DNA of 64,000 nucleotides from assembly GCF_026343125.1 (NCBI RefSeq), contig NZ_JAPEMB010000001.1:2046001-2110000 (forward strand), in the 5' to 3' direction. Under the pieces are notes generated by a model. That model did not search any database and had not been told where the DNA came from. It saw nothing but the letters and a program-made list of their open reading frames with translations. Below are positions 56,141-64,000 of this stretch, in pieces; within the stretch, counting starts at the first letter, position 1; each line of letters starts with the position of its first letter. The translations under genes were made by a program, and so were the position numbers. The stretch comes from Streptomyces sp. NBC_00094 (lineage in GTDB: Bacteria > Actinomycetota > Actinomycetes > Streptomycetales > Streptomycetaceae).

Positions 56141-56737
56141 TCACCTGCCGGAGGTCGGTTGTACGGGGGTGGCTGCGGTTGCCGAGGGCGTGGGTCCGGG
56201 CGCTGTCCGTGCCTGGTCGGTGCCGGTGAGGCCCGGACTGGCGGCACCCGCGCCGGTGGGGCTGGTGCCGGTCGAGTTCGTGCTGGTGTTCGCCGGTGGC
56301 TTCGGGGAGTCGGCGGAGGCAGGCGGCGGGGTCTTCGCCCGGGCCTTCGGGGTGGGCGTCGGCTTCGGGGAGGCCGCGGCCGAGGGCACGCCGAGCACCT
56401 TGCCGTCCGGGCCGAGGAAGGCGGGGCTGCCGCCCGGGACCATGCCGAGCTCGCGGGCCCGCCGCGCCAGGGCGTCGGGGGCCGCGTAGTCGTCCACGTC
56501 CCGCTGGAGCGCCTGCTGCTCGTCGGTGAGCTCGGTGGTCCTGTCCTTGAGCTCACGCAGCTTGAAGGAGCCCTGGTTGAGGGCCGAGTTCAGCAGGAGC
56601 AGGGCGATGAGCCCGCCGCCGAGGAGGACGAAGACGAGCAGGACGAAGGGGGTGCGGGCGGCCGAGCTGGGCCCCGACGGCATGAGCCGTCCGAGTCGCG
56701 CGGCCCGCCCTTTGAGGGGCTCCTTCGCCGTACTCAC
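56141..56737 (-). CDS. ftsL: Divisome protein FtsL, with long Pro/Thr tail
   Basis: 198 residues from a GTG that overlaps the rsmH stop. A basic head is followed by one span (residues 31-53) and a short coiled coil ([27 protein letters not shown]) as in FtsL/FtsB. After residue 110 an extracellular Pro/Ala/Thr/Ser tail of about 85 residues follows ([15 protein letters not shown]). The tail is low in complexity, and I take it as disordered. Assignment relies on topology and gene order, because FtsL diverges fast. Confidence 0.88.
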   Translation of the reverse strand: MSTAKEPLKGRAARLGRLMPSGPSSAARTPFVLLVFVLLGGGLIALLLLNSALNQGSFKLRELKDRTTELTDEQQALQRDVDDYAAPDALARRARELGMVPGGSPAFLGPDGKVLGVPSAAASPKPTPTPKARAKTPPPASADSPKPPANTSTNSTGTSPTGAGAASPGLTGTDQARTAPGPTPSATAATPVQPTSGR

Positions 56738-57690
56738 CGCACGTCCTCCCGGATGCGCTGCGCACCGCGGAGCCGGGCGGGCGCGGCGCGGCGGTTCTCG
56801 GCGACCTCTTCCTCGGTGGGGAGCTCGGCTCCCCGGGTGAGGAGCTTCAGGCGCGGCTGGTACTTCTCCGGGACCACCGGGAGCCCGGGCGGGGCGGTGG
56901 TCGCGGCGCCGGCCGCGAAGACCTGCTTGACGATGCGGTCCTCGAGCGACTGGTAGGAGAGGACGGCGATCCGGCCGCCGACGGCGAGGGCCTTCACGGC
57001 CGCCGGGATCGCCTTCTCGACGCTGTCGAGCTCACGGTTGACCTCGATGCGCAGGGCCTGGAAGGTCCGCTTGGCCGGGTTGCCACCGGTGCGCTTGGCC
57101 GCCTGGGGCAGCGAGTCACGGATGAGCTCGACGAGCCGGGCGCTGTTGGTGAAGGGCTCCTTGTCGCGCTCGCGCGCGATCGCGGAGACGATCCGCTTGG
57201 CCTGCTTCTCCTCGCCGTACGCGCGCAGGATGCGGACCAGCTCGCCCGGCGGGTAGGTGTTGAGGACCTCGGCCGCGCTGATGCCGGTCGTCTGGTCCAT
57301 GCGCATGTCGAGCGGGGCGTCCTGCGCGTAGGCGAAGCCGCGGTCGGCCTCGTCCAGCTGCATGGAGGAGACGCCCAGGTCGAAGAGGACGCCGTCCACC
57401 GTGGGGATGCCGAGCCGGTCGAGGACCTCGGGCAGCTCGTCGTACACGGCGTGGACGAGCGTGGCGCGCTCCCCGAAGGGGGCCAGACGCTCACCGGAGA
57501 GGCGCAGCGCCTCCTTGTCCCGGTCGAGGGCGACGAGCCGCACCTCGGGGAAGCGTTCGAGCAGGGCCTCGCTGTGGCCGCCGAGGCCCAGGGTGCAGTC
57601 GACGACGACCGCGCCGGGGCGCTCCAGTGCGGGGGCCAACATGTCCAGGCACCGCTGGAGCATCACCGGGACGTGTCGGTCGTTGCTCAA
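56734..57690 (-). CDS. rsmH: 16S rRNA (cytosine1402-N4)-methyltransferase
   Basis: 318 residues. It methylates C1402 in the ribosomal P site. [13 protein letters not shown] opens the protein. The SAM site is [21 protein letters not shown], and [31 protein letters not shown] is the RsmH signature. The start is a TTG (57688-57690), with GAGAGGG six bases upstream, and no ATG or GTG with a better site was found. It is the first gene of the dcw run here; no mraZ is seen upstream. Confidence 0.96.
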   Translation of the reverse strand: MSNDRHVPVMLQRCLDMLAPALERPGAVVVDCTLGLGGHSEALLERFPEVRLVALDRDKEALRLSGERLAPFGERATLVHAVYDELPEVLDRLGIPTVDGVLFDLGVSSMQLDEADRGFAYAQDAPLDMRMDQTTGISAAEVLNTYPPGELVRILRAYGEEKQAKRIVSAIARERDKEPFTNSARLVELIRDSLPQAAKRTGGNPAKRTFQALRIEVNRELDSVEKAIPAAVKALAVGGRIAVLSYQSLEDRIVKQVFAAGAATTAPPGLPVVPEKYQPRLKLLTRGAELPTEEEVAENRRAAPARLRGAQRIREDVR

Positions 57691-57845
57691 TGCGCCCTCT
57701 CAGATCCGGCGCGGTGGCACGTACCGCCGGGCTCCCGCCCCGCACCGGCTACCGCGCGAGCGGGAGGAGGCCGAGCCGTAGGTACCGCCGCACACACGGG
57801 GGAGAAACCGCGGAAATCGCTCGATGTCTCCGTGAACTTCGCGTC

Positions 57846-57873
57846 ACTTTAGTCCACGGGACCCGCCGGTCAA
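57846..57873 (-). promoter_or_regulatory. Strong vegetative-type promoter of the dcw cluster
   Basis: The minus strand reads TTGACC (57868-57873), 16 bases, TAAAGT (57846-57851), a close fit to the sigma-HrdB pattern. The rsmH TTG would be about 150 bases downstream. The rest of the 358-base gap between rsmH and the carbonic anhydrase holds no gene and must also contain the carbonic anhydrase promoter, which I could not place. Confidence 0.7.
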
Positions 57874-58048
57874 TCAACCGCCTGGCGCGTCGCACGGAGC
57901 CGGCGGACCCGGGGGACATTCCGGACGGCTCACTCGTTCGGGGCCCGGCTTCCCCCACCTGTGGGTTAGCTCACAACAAGCCTCAATGGCGTTCTTTGTC
58001 CCCTCTCACAGCAGGCCCGGCGACCTTGTGCCCGTTAACGTCGGACCC

Positions 58049-58588
58049 ATGTCGACATCCGCGCACCCCTCCGCCGACGCCGTACGCACCGCCGACACGG
58101 TCACCGACCGCCTCGTCGAGGCGAACGAGCGCTACGCCGCCGACTTCACCGACCCCGGAATGGACGCGCGGCCCGTGCTGCGCGTCGCCGTCGTCGCCTG
58201 CATGGACGCCCGTCTCGACCTGCACGCGGCCCTGGGTCTCGAACTCGGCGACTGCCACACCATCCGCAACGCGGGCGGCGTGGTCACCGACGACGTGATC
58301 CGGTCCCTCACGATCAGCCAGCGCGCCCTCGGCACGCGCAGCGTGATGCTGGTCCACCACACGGGCTGCGGTCTCGAATCGCTGACCGAGGACTTCCGGC
58401 ACGAGCTGGAGGACGAGGTCGGTCAGCGGCCGGCCTGGGCGGTCGAGGCGTTCCGCGACGTGGACCAGGACGTCCGCCAGTCGATGCAGCGGGTGCGGAC
58501 CTCCCCCTTCCTTCTGCACGCCGACGACGTCCGGGGCTTCGTCTTCGACGTGACGACCGGTCTGCTGCGCGAGATCGACCCCTCGTAG
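58049..58588 (+). CDS. Beta-carbonic anhydrase
   Basis: 179 residues from an ATG. The zinc and catalytic residues of the beta class are all visible: VACMDARLD (Cys, then the Asp-Arg dyad) and VHHTGCGLE (His and Cys). RNAGGVVTDDVIRSLTISQRALGTRSVML matches the family. It interconverts CO2 and bicarbonate in the cytoplasm. It is divergent from rsmH and followed by the MoxR operon after 178 bases. No partner gene for carbon metabolism is near. Confidence 0.93.
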   Translation: MSTSAHPSADAVRTADTVTDRLVEANERYAADFTDPGMDARPVLRVAVVACMDARLDLHAALGLELGDCHTIRNAGGVVTDDVIRSLTISQRALGTRSVMLVHHTGCGLESLTEDFRHELEDEVGQRPAWAVEAFRDVDQDVRQSMQRVRTSPFLLHADDVRGFVFDVTTGLLREIDPS

Positions 58589-58766
58589 CCGACTCCGCAC
58601 GGGCCCGGTCGAACTGGCATAACGGAGCAAACCCCGGCATTTCCCTCGCACTTGTCCACAGGCGAGTGACACGACCGGCCCCGGCAACAAGAATGCTCGG
58701 GTGACACCCCCCGAAAACATTCCACGGGGGCAGGTGTCCCTGTTCCGGAAGGCCGAGGAGGGCCGG

Positions 58767-59788
<1,022 letters not shown>

Positions 59789-59789
<1 letters not shown>

Positions 59790-61132
59790 TGACGACCGCT
59801 GCCGTGCCTGACGGACAGCGGGGCGACGACGACCGGGGCGGCCTGCGGGCCGCCCTGGGCGGTCTCACCACCCGCGGCCGGTCCTTCCTCGCCGCCGGGG
59901 TGGCCGCCGCCGTCTGCGCGTACGTCCTCGGCCAGGCCGACCTGCTGCGCGTCGGGCTGCTCCTCGCCGCCCTGCCGCTGATCTGCGTCCTCGTGCTGCA
60001 CCGCACCCGCTACCGCGTCGCGGCCTCCCGCCGCCTCACCCCGCAGCGGGTGGAGGCGGGCGCCGAGGCCCGGGTCCAGCTGCGCATGGAGAACGTCTCC
60101 AAGCTCCCCACGGGGCTGCTCATGCTCCAGGACCACGTGCCGTACATGCTGGGGCCCCGCCCCCGCTTCGTCCTCGACCGGGTCGAGGCGGGCGGCCGGC
60201 GCGAGGTCTCCTACCGGGTCCGCTCCGACCTGCGCGGACGCTTCCCGCTCGGTCCGCTCCAGCTGCGGCTCAACGACCCCTTCGGGATGTGCGAGCTGAC
60301 CCGCTCGTTCAGCGCGTACGACACCCTCACCGTCGTCCCGCGGACCGAGGCGCTGCCCCCGGTGAAGCTGGCCGGCGAGGCCGCGGGGTACGGCGACGGG
60401 CAGCAGCGCTCCCTGGCGCTCGCCGGCGACGACGACGTCATCCCGCGCACCTACCGCCACGGCGACGACCTGCGCCGGGTGCACTGGCGCTCCACCGCCC
60501 GCTACGGCGAGCTGATGGTCCGCCGCGAGGAGCAGCCGCAGCGCGCCCGCTGCACCGTGCTCCTCGACACCCGCCGGGTCGCCTACCAGGGCACCGGCCC
60601 CGACTCCGCCTTCGAGTGGGCGGTCTCCGGCGCCGCCTCCTCCCTCGTGCACATGCTGGAGCGCGGCTACGCGGTCCGGCTGCTCACCGACACCGGCAGC
60701 GCGGTGCCCGGCCAGGGCTCCGACGGCTTCGCCGGCTCGACGCAGGACTCGGCCGACACGGCCGGACTGCTGATGGACACCCTCGCGATCGTCGACCACT
60801 CCGAGGGCGCCGGGCTCTCCCGCGCCTCCGACGTGCTGCGCGGCGGCAACGAAGGGCTGCTCATCGCCTTCCTCGGCGACCTCGACGAGGAGCAGGCCGC
60901 CCTCACCGCCCGGATGCGCGGACGGACCGGCGCGGCCGTCGCCTTCGTCCTGGACTCGGGCACCTGGCTGACCGGCGGCGCCGTCGCCGGCCGGGTCGAG
61001 AACCGCGTACGACAGCTGCGCGAGGCGGGCTGGACGGCGGTGGCCGTACCGCCCGGGGCGCGGATCGCCGACCTGTGGCAGCAGGCCTCCGGAGGCCGTA
61101 CGCAGTCCGACACCTACGGAGGTTGGTCATGA
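59789..61132 (+). CDS. DUF58 family protein, MoxR partner
   Basis: 447 residues from an ATG that overlaps the moxR-type stop (TGATG); a GTG one codon earlier also fits. Two short spans near residues 35-72 are followed by an Ig-like stretch (VEAGGRREVSYRVRSDLRGRFPLGPLQLRLNDPFGM). The DUF58 motif is DDVIPRTYRHGDDLRRVHWRSTARYGELMVRREEQP, and a von Willebrand A-like fold follows. It works with MoxR in an unknown membrane-linked process, with no confirmed substrate. Confidence 0.92.
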
Positions 61133-63555
61133 GCGGCCGCACGCGGCTGACGCTCGCCGCCTGGGGCGCCACCCTGATGGCGGCCGGAGCGCTGCTCCCG
61201 CTGGTGAAGCCGGCGACCTGGATCTTCACGGCGGCCTTCGTCCTGGCCCTGGTGAGCGGCGCGGGCACGCTGGCCCGGCGGGTGCCGCTGGCCCGGCCGC
61301 TGACCCTGCTCGCGCAGGTGGCCGTCGCGCTGCTCGCGCTGACCGTGATCTTCGCCCGCGACCAGGCGGTCCTCTGGCTGATCCCGGGCCCACAGGCGCT
61401 CACGCACGCCGTCGACCTGTTCCAGGCGGGCGCCGAGGACGTCGGCCGGTACGCGGTCCCCGCGCCGGACACCGAGGGCATCCGGCTCATGCTCGTCGGC
61501 GGCGTGATCGCGATCGGGCTCCTGGTGGACACCCTCGCGGTCACCTTCCGCAGGGCGGCCCCGGCCGGACTGCCGCTGCTGGCGCTGTACTCGGTCGCCG
61601 CCGGGCTCTCCGGCGGTGGCGCGGGCTGGCTCTGGTTCCTCCTCGCGGCCTCCGGCTACCTGCTGCTGCTCCTCGCCGAGGGCCGCGACCGGCTCTCCCA
61701 GTGGGGGCGGGTCTTCGGTGGCGCCCAGCGGTCCGCCCGGCCCGGCTCGACGGTCGGGAGCGGCGGCCCCGCCTTCGCCCCGGCCCGCACCGGCCGGCGG
61801 ATCGGCGCCGTCGCGATGGGCGTCGCCCTCGCGGTGCCGCTCGCGCTGCCGGGCCTCTCCGGCGGGCTGTTCGGAAACGGCAGCGGCGGAGGGAAGGGCG
61901 GCACCGGCCCGGGCGGCACCATCTCCGCGGTGAACCCGCTCGTCTCCCTCCAGGAGAACCTGCGCCAGCCGGAGGACCGGGAGGTCCTCCGCTACCGGAC
62001 CAACGCCAAGGACACCAGCGGCCTGTATCTGCGGCTCGTCGCCCTCGACCAGTTCGACGGCACCTCCTGGAAGTCCTCGGTCCGCCCGATCGAGGACGTG
62101 CCGGAACAACTGCCGTGGCCGGAAGGGCTCGCCCAGGACGTCCGGATCACCGAGGTCACCAGCAACTTCGTCGCCTCCGACGCGTACGAGCAGAAGTGGC
62201 TGCCCATGCCGTACCCGGCCGGCCGGGTCGACATCGACGGGAAGTGGCGCTTCGAGCCGACCGGCCGGATGCTCGTCGGCGACGGCAAGCAGACCACCCG
62301 GGGCGCCCGCTACCAGGTCTCCAGCCTGGACGTGCAACCCACGTCCGGGCAGCTGGCCGCGGCCGGGCCCGCCCCGGAGAAGCTGCGCCGCGAGTACACC
62401 AAGGTGCCCGAGTCCCTCCCCGCCGACGTGAAGGCCATGGCCCTCGAGGTCACGAAGGGCGCGCGGAACGACTACGAGCGGGCGGTGAAGCTCCAGGACT
62501 GGTTCGCCGACGACGGTGGCTTCCGCTACGACGTCGACGTGGACTCCGGCACCGGGGTGCAGGCGATCTCCCGCTTCCTGAAGGACAAGGAGGGCTTCTG
62601 CGTCCACTTCTCCTTCTCCATGGCGGCGATGGCCCGCTCGCTCGGCATCCCCGCACGGGTGGCCGTCGGCTTCATGCCGGGCACCACGCAGACCGACGGC
62701 TCCGTGTCGGTGGGCATCCGGGACGCGCACGCCTGGCCCGAGCTGTACTTCGACGGGGCGGGCTGGATGCGGTTCGAGCCCACGCCCTCGCGGGGCTCCA
62801 CCCCGGCGTACACCCGGGAGAGCACGCCCTCGGGCGCGGCCACCGGTCCCGCGCAGCCCCAGCAGAGCGCCTCGGCGCAGCCGTCCGCCGCGCCGACCGC
62901 CTCGGAGAGCTGCACGCCGCAGCAGCGCCGGCTCGGCGACTGCGGCCCGGACGCCGCAGCGGGCGGTGCCACCTCGGACGGTTCGGGGTCGGATCCGCTG
63001 AAGGTCGTACTGCTCTCCCTCGGGGCGCTCGTGGTGCTCGCCCTGCCGTTCCTGCCGATGTTCTGGCGGACCCGTGTGCGGGCTCGCCGGCTCGGCCCGG
63101 GCGGCGGTCGCGGCCCCGAGGAGCTGGCGGCGCGGACGCTCGCGGTCTGGCGGGAGATCACCGACACGGCCTGGGACTACGGGGTCGAGCCGGACGAGTC
63201 GATGACGCCGAGGAAGACGGCGGAGCGCCTGGTCCGACTGGGTGAGCTGCGGGGCGAGCCGGCGGACGCGGTGCACCGCGTGGCCGGTGCCGTGGAAGAG
63301 GTGCTCTACGCGCCCCGGCCGGTGCCGGCGGCGGGTCTCGCCGAGGAGGCCGCCCGGATCCGGGCGGGTCTCCACGCGAGCGCCGACGGCCGGGCGCGCC
63401 TCCGTGCCCGGCTGGCCCCGCGTTCGGCCGTCCGTCTCCGCTGGGCGGCCTCCGAGCGCTGGTCGTCCGTGACGTCGGTGTGGTCGCTGCGCCGGCACGC
63501 CCTGCTCTCCCGTGTGTCGGCCACCTTCCGCCGCACGTCCCGCGAGGCGGGCTGA
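61129..63555 (+). CDS. TgpA-like membrane transglutaminase-fold protein
   Basis: 808 residues; the ATG overlaps the DUF58 stop. Five or six N-terminal spans are followed by a long extracellular domain. The transglutaminase-like triad is KEGFCVHFSFSM (Cys), RDAHAWPELYFDGAGW (His, Asp). A Thr/Ser/Pro stalk (STPSGAATGPAQPQQSASAQPS) leads to another span near residue 625 and a basic DUF4129-like cytoplasmic end. Probably cuts or crosslinks wall or surface proteins, but no substrate is known. GGAGG lies six bases before the start. Confidence 0.93.
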   Translation: MSGRTRLTLAAWGATLMAAGALLPLVKPATWIFTAAFVLALVSGAGTLARRVPLARPLTLLAQVAVALLALTVIFARDQAVLWLIPGPQALTHAVDLFQAGAEDVGRYAVPAPDTEGIRLMLVGGVIAIGLLVDTLAVTFRRAAPAGLPLLALYSVAAGLSGGGAGWLWFLLAASGYLLLLLAEGRDRLSQWGRVFGGAQRSARPGSTVGSGGPAFAPARTGRRIGAVAMGVALAVPLALPGLSGGLFGNGSGGGKGGTGPGGTISAVNPLVSLQENLRQPEDREVLRYRTNAKDTSGLYLRLVALDQFDGTSWKSSVRPIEDVPEQLPWPEGLAQDVRITEVTSNFVASDAYEQKWLPMPYPAGRVDIDGKWRFEPTGRMLVGDGKQTTRGARYQVSSLDVQPTSGQLAAAGPAPEKLRREYTKVPESLPADVKAMALEVTKGARNDYERAVKLQDWFADDGGFRYDVDVDSGTGVQAISRFLKDKEGFCVHFSFSMAAMARSLGIPARVAVGFMPGTTQTDGSVSVGIRDAHAWPELYFDGAGWMRFEPTPSRGSTPAYTRESTPSGAATGPAQPQQSASAQPSAAPTASESCTPQQRRLGDCGPDAAAGGATSDGSGSDPLKVVLLSLGALVVLALPFLPMFWRTRVRARRLGPGGGRGPEELAARTLAVWREITDTAWDYGVEPDESMTPRKTAERLVRLGELRGEPADAVHRVAGAVEEVLYAPRPVPAAGLAEEAARIRAGLHASADGRARLRARLAPRSAVRLRWAASERWSSVTSVWSLRRHALLSRVSATFRRTSREAG

Positions 63556-63560
63556 CCGGC

Positions 63561-63597
63561 CCGGGTGGGGGGCGCACGATCCGGCGCCCCCACCCGG
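63561..63597 (+). terminator. Terminator of the MoxR-DUF58-TgpA operon
   Basis: The left arm (63561-63575) pairs with GCGCCCCCACCCGG (63584-63597), with a single G bulge, five bases after the TgpA stop. Confidence 0.8.
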
Positions 63598-63699
63598 AGT
63601 TCGCGCCCCCTGATAGGCCCAACGGGTGAACGGATGCCCTGCGGCGACGACGGATGCCCTGACGGCGGCCTGTGCCCCGGCCCCAGCCCGTGCCTCGGG

Positions 63700-63760
63700 A
63701 CCGGCACCGGCACCGGCACCGGCACCGGCACATGACCGACCACATGACCGACCACATGAC
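63700..63760. repeat. Hexamer and 12-mer tandem repeats
   Basis: ACCGGC is repeated five times (63700-63729). It is followed by 2.5 copies of CATGACCGACCA (63731-63742, 63743-63754, then CATGAC). The region is between convergent terminators and has no gene. Confidence 0.9.
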
Positions 63761-63807
63761 AGAGCCCCGCAGGGAGTCGCGCCTGAGGCGCGGCCCTGCG
63801 GGGCTCT
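63761..63807 (-). terminator. Long hairpin terminator of the DUF3040 gene
   Basis: AGAGCCCCGCAGGG (63761-63774) pairs with CCCTGCGGGGCTCT (63794-63807), and an inner CGCGCC/GGCGCG stem (63778-63783, 63787-63792) extends it. It lies 38 bases after the DUF3040 stop. Confidence 0.85.
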
Positions 63808-63844
63808 CTCATGTAAGGGTGCGGGGCTACCGCTCAGGGGGCCG

Positions 63845-64000
63845 TCAGTGGCCGCCGCCCTGCTGTTCGTCGCGGCGGCGCTGCCACCGCTCTTCGATGC
63901 GATTCATGGCGGAGCGTCGCTGCCGGGTCTGACGGCCTCCAGCTGCCGTCCCACCACTGGCCTGCTGCTCACCCGGCTTGGGCGCCTTGCGCCATCCAGT
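63845..64000 (-). CDS. DUF3040 domain protein, C-terminal end (partial)
   Basis: The frame enters from the right edge and ends at a TGA (63845-63847). The 51 residues begin TGWRKAPKPGEQQASGG, with an Arg/Gln-rich end (MNRIEERWQRRRDEQQGGGH). TGWRKAPKPGEQ matches, as I recall, the segment after the last membrane span in streptomycete DUF3040 proteins, which also lie in this gene neighbourhood. The N-terminal DUF3040 domain itself is not in view. Confidence 0.65.
   Translation of the reverse strand, partial: TGWRKAPKPGEQQASGGTAAGGRQTRQRRSAMNRIEERWQRRRDEQQGGGH

Overview
The window is chromosomal DNA from a high-GC actinomycete, almost certainly a Streptomyces. The evidence is the very high GC content, frequent GTG starts, many 4-bp ATGA/GTGA gene overlaps, a PriA isomerase inside the his operon, and an actinobacterial division/cell-wall (dcw) cluster with divIVA, yggT, sepF, yggS and ylmD-type genes beside ftsZ. 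Nearly all of it is core genome. I see no prophage, CRISPR array, rRNA, tRNA, intact insertion sequence or secondary-metabolite cluster.

Layout. (1) 1-3,200, minus strand: small membrane-protein genes, then trpE and hisI, which read hisI-trpE-TIGR02234-HGxxPAAW. (2) 3,260-5,780: a TIGR03085 protein and an ArsR-like regulator with its MFS exporter. (3) 5,803-11,634, minus strand: the translationally coupled operon hisD-hisC-hisB-(54-aa membrane protein)-hisH-priA-(RidA-like)-hisF, closed by a hairpin terminator. (4) 11,760-15,930, plus strand: a beta-repeat membrane protein, an alpha-helical-repeat protein, a LON-domain protein and YbaK. A CTAG-flanked palindromic element lies between the last two. 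(5) 15,931-24,032: a DUF2567-like membrane protein, an ABC exporter, an NYN nuclease, a 57-aa basic protein and dnaE. (6) 24,224-30,347, plus strand: a DUF2252 protein, a small membrane protein, a DsbA-like protein, the Tat-exported phosphatase PhoD and a secreted M43 metalloprotease. (7) 30,424-35,703, minus strand: an alpha/beta hydrolase, a CPA1 antiporter, a GNAT protein, rluD, lspA and a TraR/DksA-like protein. (8) 36,047-39,446: ileS under a translational T-box riboswitch. (9) 39,853-57,873, minus strand: the dcw cluster, transcribed rsmH-ftsL-ftsI-murE-murF-mraY-murD-ftsW-murG-ftsQ-ftsZ-ylmD type-yggS-sepF-yggT-divIVA. It has a strong promoter-like sequence ahead of rsmH and another ahead of ftsZ. 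(10) 58,049-63,597, plus strand: a beta-carbonic anhydrase and a MoxR-DUF58-transglutaminase operon. (11) The 5' portion of a minus-strand DUF3040 gene would lie beyond the right edge; only its C-terminal end is inside.

How the genes work together. The his genes with trpE and PriA link histidine and tryptophan synthesis, because PriA acts in both pathways. The dcw genes make UDP-MurNAc-pentapeptide and lipid I/II (murE, murF, murD, mraY, murG), flip or polymerise them (ftsW, ftsI), and organise the Z-ring and polar growth (ftsZ, sepF, ftsQ, ftsL, divIVA).

The most notable observations are these. The isoleucyl-tRNA synthetase has an altered HIGH motif (G-A-H-H), a change I associate with mupirocin hyper-resistant enzymes, and its T-box leader has two mutually exclusive hairpins that can be read directly. 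The RidA-like protein in the his operon lacks the catalytic arginine, and a 54-aa membrane protein of unknown function sits in the same operon. The TraR/DksA-like protein has lost its fourth zinc-ligand cysteine. There are two inverted-repeat elements, a CTAG-flanked palindrome and a G-rich block framed by inverted repeats. I found no convincing wholly new multi-gene system.
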